From JALZUU01 sp964441245 (GTDB lineage: Bacteria; Bacteroidota; Bacteroidia; Chitinophagales; Saprospiraceae): a DNA stretch of 64,000 bases. Positions 7,462 to 16,592 of this stretch are shown one piece after another (position 1 is the first letter of the stretch; each line of letters starts with the position of its first letter). The stretch is from NCBI GenBank assembly GCA_964441245.1, contig CAYTVR010000003.1:33385-97384 (forward strand). Direction: 5' to 3'. The notes below the pieces were generated by a model that saw nothing but the letters and a program-made list of their open reading frames with translations, was not told the origin of the DNA and did no database searches. The position numbers and the translations under genes are program-made.

Positions 7462-9921
7462 TTAAGAAAGAGGTGTGTTAGGAGGTGTTGGCGGTAATCC
7501 ATTTTCTCCAAGGCCATTGTTGACTTGACCGGTTATAGGGGGAACAGGTGGCGTTGGTGGCTGGACAATGAATTGTGTTTTCAATCGGCTGGTTCGTCGT
7601 CGTCTCATGTGTAACAATAAGATACAGCAAAGAAATATACCGACACCTACTCCTACTCGAATCCATTGTTCTTGTTCTGCTTTGATATGACTTTCTAAGT
7701 AATAAGGATTCGGACCATTAGGCGTTCCATTTCCTTCATTGATTTCCCAATTTTCGATATCGCCATTATCTAAGAAAGGTAGTAGCAAACCTAAGGTAAA
7801 TGTAGAATCTGTTGGCGGTAAAACATAGCCCATACTATCTACAGAAGCTCCTTCATTGGTAAATAGGCCAATGATTTCTTTCCTTTTGCTTAAGCCAAAA
7901 CCTAGGTTTCCAACAATATTATACACATCAGGAAATTCTTCTCGAAAAGCAGTGGTGTCTTCACAGACGATCAGATAAGATTTAGGTTTGATTTTTACTT
8001 GAGGAAAAGTATAATAGCGTTTTTTATCTGTAAAAAACCAATCTTCTAATTGTATGGTTTCTTCAGAACTGTTGTATAGTTCAACCCAATCTTGTGATTT
8101 TTTATTATTAGCACTGACCTCATTGATCATCAATTTTCCCGCAAGGGGATGCACATATCGTTCAAAAACAGCTTTCAATTTATATTCTTTTCCTGCGGTC
8201 AATGACAATCTTAAATCATCCATGTTGGGATCACTTTTCATGCCTTCCCAATGAGAAAATCGATAGCCAAAGTTTGGAATAGCTTTTAAGCTAATTGGAA
8301 TGTTTTCAAAATATAAGCCAGAAAAAGCTTCCTTTTTAATGACCAAATTATTGTTTAAGATCACTTCTCCTCCTCCTGCTACTTCCAATTTTAATTCTGC
8401 GGTTCCACCAGTGTTGAATGTTTTTTTCATGTGCTTTCGCATGTAAGCTGGTCGCTTTTTAGCAAATGCCCTCATTCTGTCTACATGGTTTTCCCAACGT
8501 CTTTTACTGAGGCTCCAACGATCTAATTGCCGTGGCATTTCAGGAGCAAGATTCGCGTACAATTCTTCTAACTTGGCTAAGACTCGATCAGATGTAAAAG
8601 TCGTATTCAGATGATCTGCCATGCAGTTAATGAATTCTTTTTCAAATTTCGGATTCTCTAATAATTTTCTCAGGATAAATGTACTCCAAGCTGGATTCGG
8701 CCAAGCTGGTCCATCAGGTTCTGTATGAAAATCGATACTGTTGGTTTTATAAGCTTTAGGATTGTGTAAACCAAATCCCCAATCCGTATCATACAAAATC
8801 CATCTCCAGCGGCCACTTACGGTTTGTGGTCTCCAAAATTTTATATTTCCACCAGCATCTTGATTATCAAAATAAATCTGAGCCACCTGATATTGCATAA
8901 AATTCTCAATATCCATCAGGCTATTCAAGTAAGCATATCGGGAAGGATCACTTAAGTCATTCTCTTCCATGTAAGCCAACATATGAAGATAATGTGCTCG
9001 ATTTCCTCTTTTCAAACTTCTACGATGTTCGATTAAATCGATACTATCTTTATCCAATTCATAATGTCCTGATAGAAAATGTCGATTGACTTTTTCTCGA
9101 ATATTATAAATTCCCCAATATTTTCCATTGATATAAACATGAGCAGGACGGTAATCTTGTTTTTCAATATCCCAGTCTTCGACCAAACCCGTCATTAAAG
9201 CATCTCGAAAATGTGATTTCCCCCAGTCACTACCTGAGTTACGTAAGACCAAAAATTTGAATTTTTTCAGTCCTTCTTTTCCAAAAATTCTATGCTTAAA
9301 ATGCTTCTTTCCATATCGATCTCTGGCGACAATGGTCATTGATTTTTGTGGAAACAATCGACTCATTCCTCCAAACAATCGAAATCCCGAACGGCTGTTG
9401 TACTCACATTTTCCATCTGCTTCATACATTTCTGCATTAATCATCACCTCTCTCTTGCTCCAGAAGTTCGCACCATCTTTGGTCCACAGACTATCTACAG
9501 CATCCGGTCCTTGCATATATAGCCCTGTCTCTGAGTCAAACAACACTTCAGGATTGATTCCAATAGATACGACAGGAAAGGTCGATGTCGGTTCATCGAT
9601 AAAATAGGTTTGTCCAACAATATCGCTTTTGATTTTTCCCTTTCGGGCAATGGCTTGCAAAACCATTGTTTTTTTAATTTTTAACGGCCTTTTATAGACT
9701 TTAGATCGGCGAGTAGGCTCGCTGCCATCGATTGTATAATAGATTTTTGCACCTGGAGAAGTCAATTCAACCACTTGTCTTTCATCATAGAATCCACCTT
9801 GAACTGAAAATTCAATTTCCAATTCTTTCTTTTTCTGCTTAGCCTTAGCTGGCTTTTGTTGAGCAAAAGCTAGTGAATTAGCCAAAAAAAGGACCGATAA
9901 TATGAAAGTGATTTTTTTCAA
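7462..9921 (-). CDS. CotH-family surface protein with chitobiase-like, lamin-tail and C-terminal membrane segments
   Basis: The 819-residue protein starts at a TTG; there is no ATG between the upstream in-frame stop and a clear signal peptide (MKKITFILSVLFLANSLAFAQ). Domains in order: a chitobiase/hexosaminidase C-terminal-like beta domain (about 35-110, with IYYTIDGSEPTRRS); a CotH protein-kinase-like domain (about 120-480, with GIYNIREKVNRHFL and the metal motif YDTDWGFG); a bacterial repeat (about 505-590, FGYRFSHWEG); a lamin-tail domain (about 595-710, INEVSANNKKSQDWVELYN); one membrane helix (VGVGVGIFLCCILLLHM); and a proline-rich tail. CotH proteins are atypical kinases that phosphorylate extracellular proteins. 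Unlike its T9SS neighbours it ends in a membrane anchor, not a sorting domain. Confidence 0.85.
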   Translation of the reverse strand: MKKITFILSVLFLANSLAFAQQKPAKAKQKKKELEIEFSVQGGFYDERQVVELTSPGAKIYYTIDGSEPTRRSKVYKRPLKIKKTMVLQAIARKGKIKSDIVGQTYFIDEPTSTFPVVSIGINPEVLFDSETGLYMQGPDAVDSLWTKDGANFWSKREVMINAEMYEADGKCEYNSRSGFRLFGGMSRLFPQKSMTIVARDRYGKKHFKHRIFGKEGLKKFKFLVLRNSGSDWGKSHFRDALMTGLVEDWDIEKQDYRPAHVYINGKYWGIYNIREKVNRHFLSGHYELDKDSIDLIEHRRSLKRGNRAHYLHMLAYMEENDLSDPSRYAYLNSLMDIENFMQYQVAQIYFDNQDAGGNIKFWRPQTVSGRWRWILYDTDWGFGLHNPKAYKTNSIDFHTEPDGPAWPNPAWSTFILRKLLENPKFEKEFINCMADHLNTTFTSDRVLAKLEELYANLAPEMPRQLDRWSLSKRRWENHVDRMRAFAKKRPAYMRKHMKKTFNTGGTAELKLEVAGGGEVILNNNLVIKKEAFSGLYFENIPISLKAIPNFGYRFSHWEGMKSDPNMDDLRLSLTAGKEYKLKAVFERYVHPLAGKLMINEVSANNKKSQDWVELYNSSEETIQLEDWFFTDKKRYYTFPQVKIKPKSYLIVCEDTTAFREEFPDVYNIVGNLGFGLSKRKEIIGLFTNEGASVDSMGYVLPPTDSTFTLGLLLPFLDNGDIENWEINEGNGTPNGPNPYYLESHIKAEQEQWIRVGVGVGIFLCCILLLHMRRRRTSRLKTQFIVQPPTPPVPPITGQVNNGLGENGLPPTPPNTPLS

Positions 9922-10425
9922 TTTGCTGTTTTCTCTTGAAATAGACTGCTTTAAAATCTAAAGTGTTCAAATACTCTGTTACAAAAGAGATACAATTTAG
10001 TCTTTTTTCTATGAATAAAAAAGCGATCGATTTATAAAAATGGGCTTCCCCTTAAAAAAATCTAAGTTAATTAGGACCTAAGCCATTTTTATAAAATATT
10101 CGCTATCTGACAGTTAAGCTTTGAGTATCCTTGCAGGAGTGCTCATTTCTGTATGAAAGATCTTAAATGTTTACGGTCACCACAAGGATAAGTTGTTGGT
10201 TTTGCAAACAAATAAAAAATATTTTATATTTAAGTTAATCTACTCCATTTATTCTTATGGTTAAGTCTATGTATTTTGGCCTTTCAGTGCTGTTTTAAAG
10301 GACTGTTTTCGTCGTACATAAGTCCTTATTTAAAATTAATTTCAAGTCATTTTGATAAATCCATGGTATTTTACCATATTGAATACATAAAATAATTTCC
10401 TCATATCATTAAAAACAATTCGCTT
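9922..10425. other. 504-base divergent intergenic region with two inverted repeats
   Basis: There is no gene. TTTATAAAAATGGGCTT (10031-10047) is mirrored, except for one extra G, by AAGCCATTTTTATAAA (10080-10095). TATCCTTG (10126-10133) pairs with CAAGGATA (10183-10190). The region separates the CotH gene (-) from the first T9SS cargo gene (+) and must hold both promoters, but I see no clean TAnnTTTG box. Confidence 0.5.
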
Positions 10426-11316
10426 ATGAAATTCAAATTTATTTACACTCTTTTTAGTCTTTTATTCTTTGCTTTTATGTTTAGTAGTAATAGTGGTGGT
10501 AGAGCTGCAGCTGGCCAAGGGGCTACCGGAGCACCTGGTGATCAAGAAACAGGTGGAAATTTTGTTACTTGTGCCAATGATTTCTGTCACAGCAGCGGAA
10601 GTGCTGCAACTCTTGAATCTAATCCAACTTTAGAATTAACTGATGATGGTGGACTTTCAATTACCGAGACTGGATATATTCCTGGAACTCTTTATAATGC
10701 AAAAGTAACCGTCAATGTTACCAGTGGAAATGCTAGTGGCTTTGGATTCCAAATACTTGCATTGAACGCTGCAATGGGCGTCACTGGAGATGAAGTTTCC
10801 GACTGGACAGCAGGATCCAATAATACCAAAGTTTCTACTGCGAGTGCCAATGGAAGAACTTATGGTGAACAGAACGGAACTAGCGCTAGTAATGAATTCG
10901 AACTTACTTGGATGGCGCCTGCTGATCTTGATGGAGATGTTACATTCTATTTTTGTGGAAATGCTGTTAATGGAAACAACTCTACTTCAGGAGATGGTGC
11001 AGGTTGCAGTACATTGACTATTGCCAAAAACGCCTCTACTTCTAACAATGATCTCAACAGAGCAGCATTACAATTGAATGCTTTTCCTAATCCGGTTATC
11101 GACGTCATTAATCTTGATATTCAAGTAGAAAAAACGGATACCTATTCCATGCGTTTAATCAACAACTTAGGACAACTCGTTCAAACGACTCAATGGGATT
11201 TGACCGAAGGTCAAAACAGAAAAATGATTGATTTCAATGAATCAACTTCTGGTGTCTATATCATTCAATTGACGAATGGAACAGAAACCATCAGTCAAAA
11301 TGTAGTGAAACTATAA
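10426..11316 (+). CDS. Secreted reeler/choice-of-anchor-V-like protein with T9SS sorting domain, copy 1
   Basis: This 296-residue protein has a signal peptide (MKFKFIYTLFSLLFFAFMFSS), then a domain opening GATGAPGDQE with CANDFCH, and a beta-rich body (GYIPGTLYNAKVTV, SGFGFQILALN, FELTWMAP, VTFYFCGNA). This pattern resembles the choice-of-anchor V/reeler-like family of Bacteroidota. The last 80 residues are a type A T9SS sorting domain (LQLNAFPNPVIDVINLDIQ to GVYIIQLTNGTETISQNVVKL). The protein should cross the outer membrane and be attached to the surface or released. CX4CH could be a variant haem site or a disulfide Cys. A paralogue follows 178 bases downstream, after a terminator. The ligand is unknown. 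Confidence 0.8.
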   Translation: MKFKFIYTLFSLLFFAFMFSSNSGGRAAAGQGATGAPGDQETGGNFVTCANDFCHSSGSAATLESNPTLELTDDGGLSITETGYIPGTLYNAKVTVNVTSGNASGFGFQILALNAAMGVTGDEVSDWTAGSNNTKVSTASANGRTYGEQNGTSASNEFELTWMAPADLDGDVTFYFCGNAVNGNNSTSGDGAGCSTLTIAKNASTSNNDLNRAALQLNAFPNPVIDVINLDIQVEKTDTYSMRLINNLGQLVQTTQWDLTEGQNRKMIDFNESTSGVYIIQLTNGTETISQNVVKL

Positions 11317-11349
11317 GGTTGCTACCTTAAAAGTAGGATACTCTGAAAA

Positions 11350-11382
11350 GGGCTAGTGATGGATTTCACTAGCTCTTTTTTT
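11350..11382 (+). terminator. Intrinsic terminator after cargo copy 1
   Basis: GGGCTAGTGA (11350-11359) pairs with TCACTAGCTC (11366-11375), ten pairs with one G-T, followed by seven T. It separates the two tandem cargo genes. Confidence 0.9.
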
Positions 11383-11494
11383 GTTCCTAAAAATAGAAAT
11401 AAAGCCATTCTATAAACCTTCCTTCCTTTTTATAGTTAGTACAATGATATTTTCCCTAATGGAAACTCTTATTTACTACAAAAACTTTCCACTT

Positions 11495-12391
11495 ATGAAA
11501 TTTAGATTTATTTACTCTTTATTCGGAATGTTGTTTTTGGCTTTCTTATTCATGAATAGTAGTGTTGGAAGAGCAACATCAACTAATTGGGGTAGTACCG
11601 GTGCTCCTGGTGATCAAATGATGAATGGTATGGCGGTGACTTGTGCTTTTAGTTCATGCCATGGTGCAGGTACTTCGAGTACTATTGAATCTGAGCCCAT
11701 GCTTGATTTAAGAGATCCCGCAGGGAATTCAATCATTGAAAGTGGTTATATCCCAGGTACTGTATACAATGCTAGATTGTCAGTAGAAGTCACTAGTGGT
11801 AGCGCAGCTGCTTTTGCCTTTCAAATTTTAGCCCTCAATGCGCCTAAAGATGTCAATGGTGACGAAGTTTCTAATTGGGAAGCCATTTCTCCTAATGTAC
11901 AAATCGCTTTAGGAAGCAATACTGGAAGAACTTATGCAGAACACAAGGGACCAAGTGTGGGAAACAATCAATTCGAGATGACTTGGACCACTCCCGAAAA
12001 CCTTGATGGAGAGGTTACTTTCTACATTTGCAGTAATGCCTCTAATAATGATGGCGGACCAGACGGAGATAGCCCTGTTTGTAAAACCCTTACAATCAAT
12101 AAAAACACCTCTACTTCTAATAATGATCTAAACAGAGCAGCCTTACAATTGAATGCTTTTCCTAACCCTGTTATTGATGTCATTAATCTTGATATTCAAG
12201 TAGAAAAAACAGATACCTATTCCATGCGTTTAATCAATAACTTAGGACAACTCGTCCAAACGACTCAATGGGATTTGACCGAAGGTCAAAACAAAAAAAT
12301 GATTGATTTTAATGAATCAACTTCAGGTGTCTACATCATTCAATTGACAAATGGAACGGAGACAATCAGCCAAAATATAGTAAAACTATAA
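11495..12391 (+). CDS. Secreted reeler/choice-of-anchor-V-like protein with T9SS sorting domain, copy 2
   Basis: This 298-residue paralogue starts at the ATG giving MKFRFIYSLFGMLFLAFLF, which aligns exactly with the start of copy 1. The frame stays open upstream to 11381, but that part overlaps the previous terminator. The body keeps GSTGAPGDQ, CAFSSCH (again CX4CH), GYIPGTVYNARLSV, FAFQILALN and VTFYICSNA, but only about half the residues match copy 1. The final 95 residues, including the T9SS sorting domain, are almost identical (three substitutions by eye). Both copies should be exported through T9SS. A strong terminator follows. Confidence 0.8.
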   Translation: MKFRFIYSLFGMLFLAFLFMNSSVGRATSTNWGSTGAPGDQMMNGMAVTCAFSSCHGAGTSSTIESEPMLDLRDPAGNSIIESGYIPGTVYNARLSVEVTSGSAAAFAFQILALNAPKDVNGDEVSNWEAISPNVQIALGSNTGRTYAEHKGPSVGNNQFEMTWTTPENLDGEVTFYICSNASNNDGGPDGDSPVCKTLTINKNTSTSNNDLNRAALQLNAFPNPVIDVINLDIQVEKTDTYSMRLINNLGQLVQTTQWDLTEGQNKKMIDFNESTSGVYIIQLTNGTETISQNIVKL

Positions 12392-12433
12392 AACTAGAAT
12401 CCTGAAAAATCAATGGTCATTTTACTTGGCCAT

Positions 12434-12470
12434 AAAACCAGAAAGTGCTTTATTCTTTCTGGTTTTTTTT
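12434..12470 (+). terminator. Intrinsic terminator after cargo copy 2
   Basis: AAAACCAGAAAG (12434-12445) pairs perfectly with CTTTCTGGTTTT (12455-12466), leading into a run of T. Confidence 0.9.
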
Positions 12471-12495
12471 ATGTCTTTTTCCAATCCAAGAATTG

Positions 12496-12503
12496 TATAT
12501 TTG
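12496..12503 (+). promoter_or_regulatory. Bacteroidota -7 box (TATATTTG) before ligA
   Basis: TATATTTG fits TAnnTTTG and lies 20 bases upstream of the ligA ATG. No clear -33 TTG is visible. Confidence 0.5.
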
Positions 12504-12522
12504 CAAAAAAATATAATCACAC

Positions 12523-14649
12523 ATGTACACTAAAGCCAAACAACGTCAACTCGTCGACCTTTCCAAAGAACTATTACAACAAGATATTCCAACGGCTCAT
12601 CCTGATGCCACTAATATGGCTAATCAATTGCATCAAGTCATCGTTTATCACGAATGGCGATATTATGTGGAGAACGATCCCGTGATCAGTGATTTTGAAT
12701 ACGATCAATTGTACAAAAAACTCGAAGCACTGGAAGCTAAATTTCCAGATTTAATTGTTCCTGATTCTCCGACGCAAAGAGTTTCCAATGATATCAGTAG
12801 TGATTTCCCTCCTGTTGAACATCTTATTCCTATGTTGTCTTTAGCCAATTCTTACAATGCTGAAGATTTAAAAGATTTTGATACCCAAATCAAAAAATTA
12901 ACGAACATGGAGGAAGATGCAGAAGTCAGTTATTGTGTTGAACCCAAATTTGATGGAGGCAGTATTGCACTTGTTTTTGAAAATGACTTATTGGTACGTG
13001 GCGCAACTCGTGGAAATGGAACCGCAGGAGAGGATATTACTGCCAATTCCAAAGCAATGCGATCTATCCCAATGAGGGCTGCATTTTCCAAAGCAGGTAT
13101 GCAAAAAGTAGAGCTGCGTGGTGAGGCCGTTATTCGAAAAGATCGTTTTGAAAAAATGAATGAAGACCGCGCTAAAAAAGGAGAATCGCTTTACGCAAAC
13201 CCTCGAAACACCGCGACCGGTGGACTTCGTACCAAGGATCCTAAAGAAACTGCAAAACGAAATATTGAAGCATTCGTTTATCAATTGGGCTATGCGGTAG
13301 ATGCTGATAATAATGATGCCTTTGGCAAATTTAAAACACATGGAGAGACCATTGATTTATTAGGAGAATTAGGTTTTAAAATTCCGACCAAAGAAAAAAA
13401 AGTTTGTAAAAACATCCAAGAAGTCATCGACTTTTGTTTAGGCTGGGAAACAAAGCGCGAAGGCTATCCTTATGAAATTGATGGTATGGTAGTCAAAGTC
13501 AATGATCTTATTTTACAAGAAAGATGTGGGTATACCAGTCATCATCCACGTTGGGCCATCGCTTTTAAATTTAAAGCCAAACAAGCAACGACTAAATTGA
13601 TCGATATTGAATTTCAAGTTGGAAAAATTGGTTCGGTTACTCCTGTGGCTAAATTAGATCCTGTGCAGTTGGCAGGCGTTACGGTTTCTTCGGTTTCTTT
13701 ACACAATGAAGATTTTATCAAAAGTCGAAATATCAAAATGGGCGATACCGTTTTAGTCGAAAGAGCTGGGGATGTAATTCCGTATATTGTCAAGGCAATG
13801 GATGAACTGAGAGATGGATCAGAAGCAGATATCAAATTTCCAAGCAATTGTCCAAGCTGTGAAAGCGTTTTGGTTCGACAAGAAAAAGAAGCGGCTTGGC
13901 GATGTGAAAACTATCATTGTGAAGCACAATTTTTGCAAAGAATGTTTCACCATGTTTCCAAAGATGCCATGGACATCGATGGCTTTGGTCCGTCCTACGT
14001 GGAACGTTTCCATGAAAATGGTTGGCTTAAAAGTGTCGCTGATATTTATAATTTGAATTATGGTAAAATATCTCGCCTCGATGGCTTTGGAGAACGATCC
14101 GTTGAAAAACTAAAAACTGCGATTGAAAAAGCAAAGTCGAACCCAATTCATCGATTGTTATACAGTTTGTCCATTCACCATTTAGGTAGAAAAGTATCCA
14201 AATTGTTAGCAGCAGAAATCAGTCAAGTTAAAGATTTAAAAGATTGGGATTTAGAAACCTTCACTAACATCAAAGACGTTGGGCCAGTCGTTGCTGAAAA
14301 CGTCATTAGCTTTTTTAAAGAAGCTGATAACATTGCTCTCCTTGATCAAATGGCCGAGTATGGAGTCAACATGAAACAAACTGAAGCTGACGTTCCTAAA
14401 GTGGCTGATGAGAATGCTCCTTTGGTTGGCAAAACAATTTTGTTTACTGGTTCGCTATCGATTGGTCGAAAAGAAGCACAAACGATCGCCGAACGTGCTG
14501 GTGCTAAAAATATCAGCGCTGTAAGTTCCAAATTGAACATCTTGGTGGCAGGTGAAAAAGCGGGTTCTAAATTGAAAAAAGCACAAGCTTTAGGTACCGT
14601 GGAAATACTGACAGAAGAGGCTTTTATGAAGATCGTGAATGGGGAGTAA
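12523..14649 (+). CDS. ligA: NAD-dependent DNA ligase
   Basis: This 708-residue LigA joins nicks during replication and repair, using NAD+ to adenylate itself. The catalytic lysine is K142 in EPKFDGG, a form usual in this phylum. In order there are the Ia domain (with YYVENDPVISDFEYD), the adenylation domain, the OB fold, a four-Cys zinc finger (CPSC then CENYHC, near 13847-13920), helix-hairpin-helix repeats (DGFGERSVEKL) and a C-terminal BRCT domain (LVGKTILFTGSLSIGRKEA). Length is slightly above the usual 670. The ATG at 12523 sits just after a TAnnTTTG box. It is a housekeeping gene in single transcription here. Confidence 0.97.
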   Translation: MYTKAKQRQLVDLSKELLQQDIPTAHPDATNMANQLHQVIVYHEWRYYVENDPVISDFEYDQLYKKLEALEAKFPDLIVPDSPTQRVSNDISSDFPPVEHLIPMLSLANSYNAEDLKDFDTQIKKLTNMEEDAEVSYCVEPKFDGGSIALVFENDLLVRGATRGNGTAGEDITANSKAMRSIPMRAAFSKAGMQKVELRGEAVIRKDRFEKMNEDRAKKGESLYANPRNTATGGLRTKDPKETAKRNIEAFVYQLGYAVDADNNDAFGKFKTHGETIDLLGELGFKIPTKEKKVCKNIQEVIDFCLGWETKREGYPYEIDGMVVKVNDLILQERCGYTSHHPRWAIAFKFKAKQATTKLIDIEFQVGKIGSVTPVAKLDPVQLAGVTVSSVSLHNEDFIKSRNIKMGDTVLVERAGDVIPYIVKAMDELRDGSEADIKFPSNCPSCESVLVRQEKEAAWRCENYHCEAQFLQRMFHHVSKDAMDIDGFGPSYVERFHENGWLKSVADIYNLNYGKISRLDGFGERSVEKLKTAIEKAKSNPIHRLLYSLSIHHLGRKVSKLLAAEISQVKDLKDWDLETFTNIKDVGPVVAENVISFFKEADNIALLDQMAEYGVNMKQTEADVPKVADENAPLVGKTILFTGSLSIGRKEAQTIAERAGAKNISAVSSKLNILVAGEKAGSKLKKAQALGTVEILTEEAFMKIVNGE

Positions 14650-14689
14650 GTAATCAAAAATTGTAATGGAACACTGATTCAACAGATTT

Positions 14690-14755
14690 CGCAGATCGCG
14701 CTGATTTTCTCTGCTAATGCGCCCTTCGATCGTGAGAAAATCTGTGCGATCTGCG
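14690..14755. repeat. REP-like hairpin of the 'gatctgcg' type
   Basis: A 22-base arm at 14690-14711, starting CGCAGATCGC and ending GATTTTCTC, is mirrored at 14734-14755 with two mismatches around a 22-base loop. The words 'aaaatctgtgcgatctgcg' recur in intergenic DNA of many Bacteroidota, as I remember them. There is no T-run, so it is not a standard terminator. The remainder of 14650-15063 holds only the promoter for the next gene. Confidence 0.6.
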
Positions 14756-14932
14756 TTCTATTTTTGGCCACGACTTTGTCAATCTAAAATGTTTTAATTC
14801 TATTTTCAAAATTCGGAAAAATTCATCTTTTGTTTCTGAAATATCACGGAACAATAGCCTAAGTTTCTAAATACTATTTTCTGCTCACTGTCTTCATTTC
14901 TACTATTCGATATTTCACGGACTTTTCAATAT

Positions 14933-14963
14933 TTGCACTCTTGTATAAAACGACCTATCTTTG
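14933..14963 (+). promoter_or_regulatory. Full Bacteroidota promoter before the TlpA-like gene
   Basis: TTG at 14933-14935 and TATCTTTG at 14956-14963 are separated by 20 bases, matching the -33/-7 arrangement. The predicted transcript would carry a leader of about 95 bases before the ATG at 15064. Confidence 0.65.
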
Positions 14964-15063
14964 AGCACTTTAGTAAAACTCAAAAATTGAGTTCTTCCTT
15001 ATCATTCTACTAGACATCACATTTGAAATACCAAAAGTGTTTCTTTTCGAAAAATAAAAAAAC

Positions 15064-16464
15064 ATGAACTTCCGATCTACTTTATTATTGATTCCTTTTT
15101 TGATCTTCGCTTGTAAGTCGACTGACAAAACAGGTCAATCCAACACTCCAGCAGCAGCCAAAAACACCAGAATTGTTGATTGTATCATTACTGGTTGTAA
15201 TGCTAGTGAAGCGGTCGCTTTGTATGAATACGATGGTGTTGGTTTTAAAAAAATAAAAAATTCAACTACCATTGGTCAAGATAGTTTTAGAATAGAAATT
15301 GCTAAAACGGCTTCCCCAAAGTTTTATTATGTCGGTCAAGAAAGTCAACAAAAAATGCCGGTCATCTTAGGGACGGAAGAAGGGGTGACTTTGAATAGTA
15401 ATTGTAAGTCTATGCGAAATGCAAAAATCGCTAACTCACCATTGAACAAAGGTTATAATGAGGTACTTAAACACTTAGGTGTCTTCAATGGCGAAGGACG
15501 AAAATTAGGACAAGAATTTCAAAGAAACCAAAGAGACCCCAGTAAGTTGCCAGCAACGGTTGCTAAAATGAAAGCTTTGGATCAGCGTAAAATAAAGTTG
15601 CTTGATTCTCTAAAAATCACTCAGCCTTTTATCGCTAAAGTCTTAGCCCTGAACACCTATCTTAGTTTTCAAAATAATACTGGAGTTTACAAAAGTGAAA
15701 TCGATTACTTCGGAGAAAAATATTTTCAATTAGCAGATTTAAAAGATGCTGATTATGCCAATATTCCTTACTTGTTTGAATCCGCAAAAAGCTACGCTAC
15801 TACGCTTAGTCAACAACCCATTCCAAAGGAAATCTTATATGGCTTTCTTGACGGCACACTCAATCAACTTGACAACAATAGTCGCGCCTACAAATATGCT
15901 TTGGGCGGTATGGCTATTGGCTTGCAAAGCAAGAATCATCCTGGTTTTGTTCTCTATGGAAATAAATATTTAGAAAAATATCAATCAGAAAAGACACCAG
16001 CGATTGCTAACTTTAGAAATGCGGTTAATCGAGCAACTAGTTTTACGGAAGGAGCCTTAGCACCAGATTTTACACAAAATACTCCGGAAGGAAAACCAAT
16101 GAGTTTGAGTGATATGAGAGGAAAAGTGGTGTTGATTGATTTTTGGGCGAGTTGGTGCGGTCCTTGTCGGAAAGAGAATCCGAACGTTTTAAAAATTTAC
16201 AATAAATATAAAGATAAAGGCTTTGATATTCTGGCGGTCAGCCTTGATAAAAAGAAAGGGAGTTGGTTAAAAGCAATTGAGAAAGATGGTTTGATTTGGA
16301 ATCATGTCAGCGATTTGCGCGGTTGGAAAAATGAAGTGGCTGGTGCCTACTCTGTAACCTCTATTCCTCACACGGTCTTAGTGGATGCCGAAGGAAAAAT
16401 CATTGCTCGTAACTTAAGAGGACCAGCCTTGGAAAATCAATTGCGCAAACTTTTTGGCGGATAG
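15064..16464 (+). CDS. Lipoprotein thiol-disulfide oxidoreductase (TlpA-like, DUF4369-type N-terminus)
   Basis: This 466-residue protein has a lipoprotein signal (MNFRSTLLLIPFLIFAC, lipid on C17). It has a long N-terminal beta/helical part like the DUF4369 proteins common in Bacteroidota, and a C-terminal thioredoxin fold from about residue 325 (APDFTQNTPEGKPMSLSDMRGKVVLIDFWASWCGPC). The active site is C365-G-P-C368, and the cis-proline region is SVTSIPHTVLVD. It should reduce or reshuffle disulfides of envelope proteins, for example in cytochrome maturation. It has its own promoter and is followed by an inverted repeat. The substrate is unknown. Confidence 0.88.
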   Translation: MNFRSTLLLIPFLIFACKSTDKTGQSNTPAAAKNTRIVDCIITGCNASEAVALYEYDGVGFKKIKNSTTIGQDSFRIEIAKTASPKFYYVGQESQQKMPVILGTEEGVTLNSNCKSMRNAKIANSPLNKGYNEVLKHLGVFNGEGRKLGQEFQRNQRDPSKLPATVAKMKALDQRKIKLLDSLKITQPFIAKVLALNTYLSFQNNTGVYKSEIDYFGEKYFQLADLKDADYANIPYLFESAKSYATTLSQQPIPKEILYGFLDGTLNQLDNNSRAYKYALGGMAIGLQSKNHPGFVLYGNKYLEKYQSEKTPAIANFRNAVNRATSFTEGALAPDFTQNTPEGKPMSLSDMRGKVVLIDFWASWCGPCRKENPNVLKIYNKYKDKGFDILAVSLDKKKGSWLKAIEKDGLIWNHVSDLRGWKNEVAGAYSVTSIPHTVLVDAEGKIIARNLRGPALENQLRKLFGG

Positions 16465-16483
16465 GCTTTTTAATTTTGAATAA

Positions 16484-16570
16484 TTGAATGCGAAATTTTT
16501 GAATGGCCTTTTTATTGCGAAGTCCACGCTAGAAGGCCATTCAAAATTCAATTATTTTTGCATTCAATCA
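16484..16570. repeat. Long imperfect inverted repeat between TlpA-like and dipeptidase genes
   Basis: Core arms AATTTTTGAATGGCCTT (16494-16510) and AAGGCCATTCAAAATT (16533-16548) match except for one T. Outer parts ATTGAATGC (near 16484) and GCATTCAAT (near 16560) also pair, giving a nested structure. The loop contains ATTGCGA. A related hairpin with the same loop word lies at 21617-21665. The right outer arm covers the TATTTTTG box for the next gene. Confidence 0.55.
16553..16560 (+). promoter_or_regulatory. Bacteroidota -7 box (TATTTTTG) before the dipeptidase
   Basis: TATTTTTG matches TAnnTTTG, 33 bases before the TTG start at 16593. It overlaps the right outer arm of the inverted repeat. 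No -33 TTG is visible at the normal distance. Confidence 0.4.
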
Positions 16571-16592
16571 CTCCTAACTATAATTTTTTTTT

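Noticed and set aside
11381..11494. Upstream extension of T9SS cargo copy 2
   Set aside because: It begins inside the T-run of the preceding terminator; the ATG at 11495 aligns with copy 1 and opens a signal peptide.
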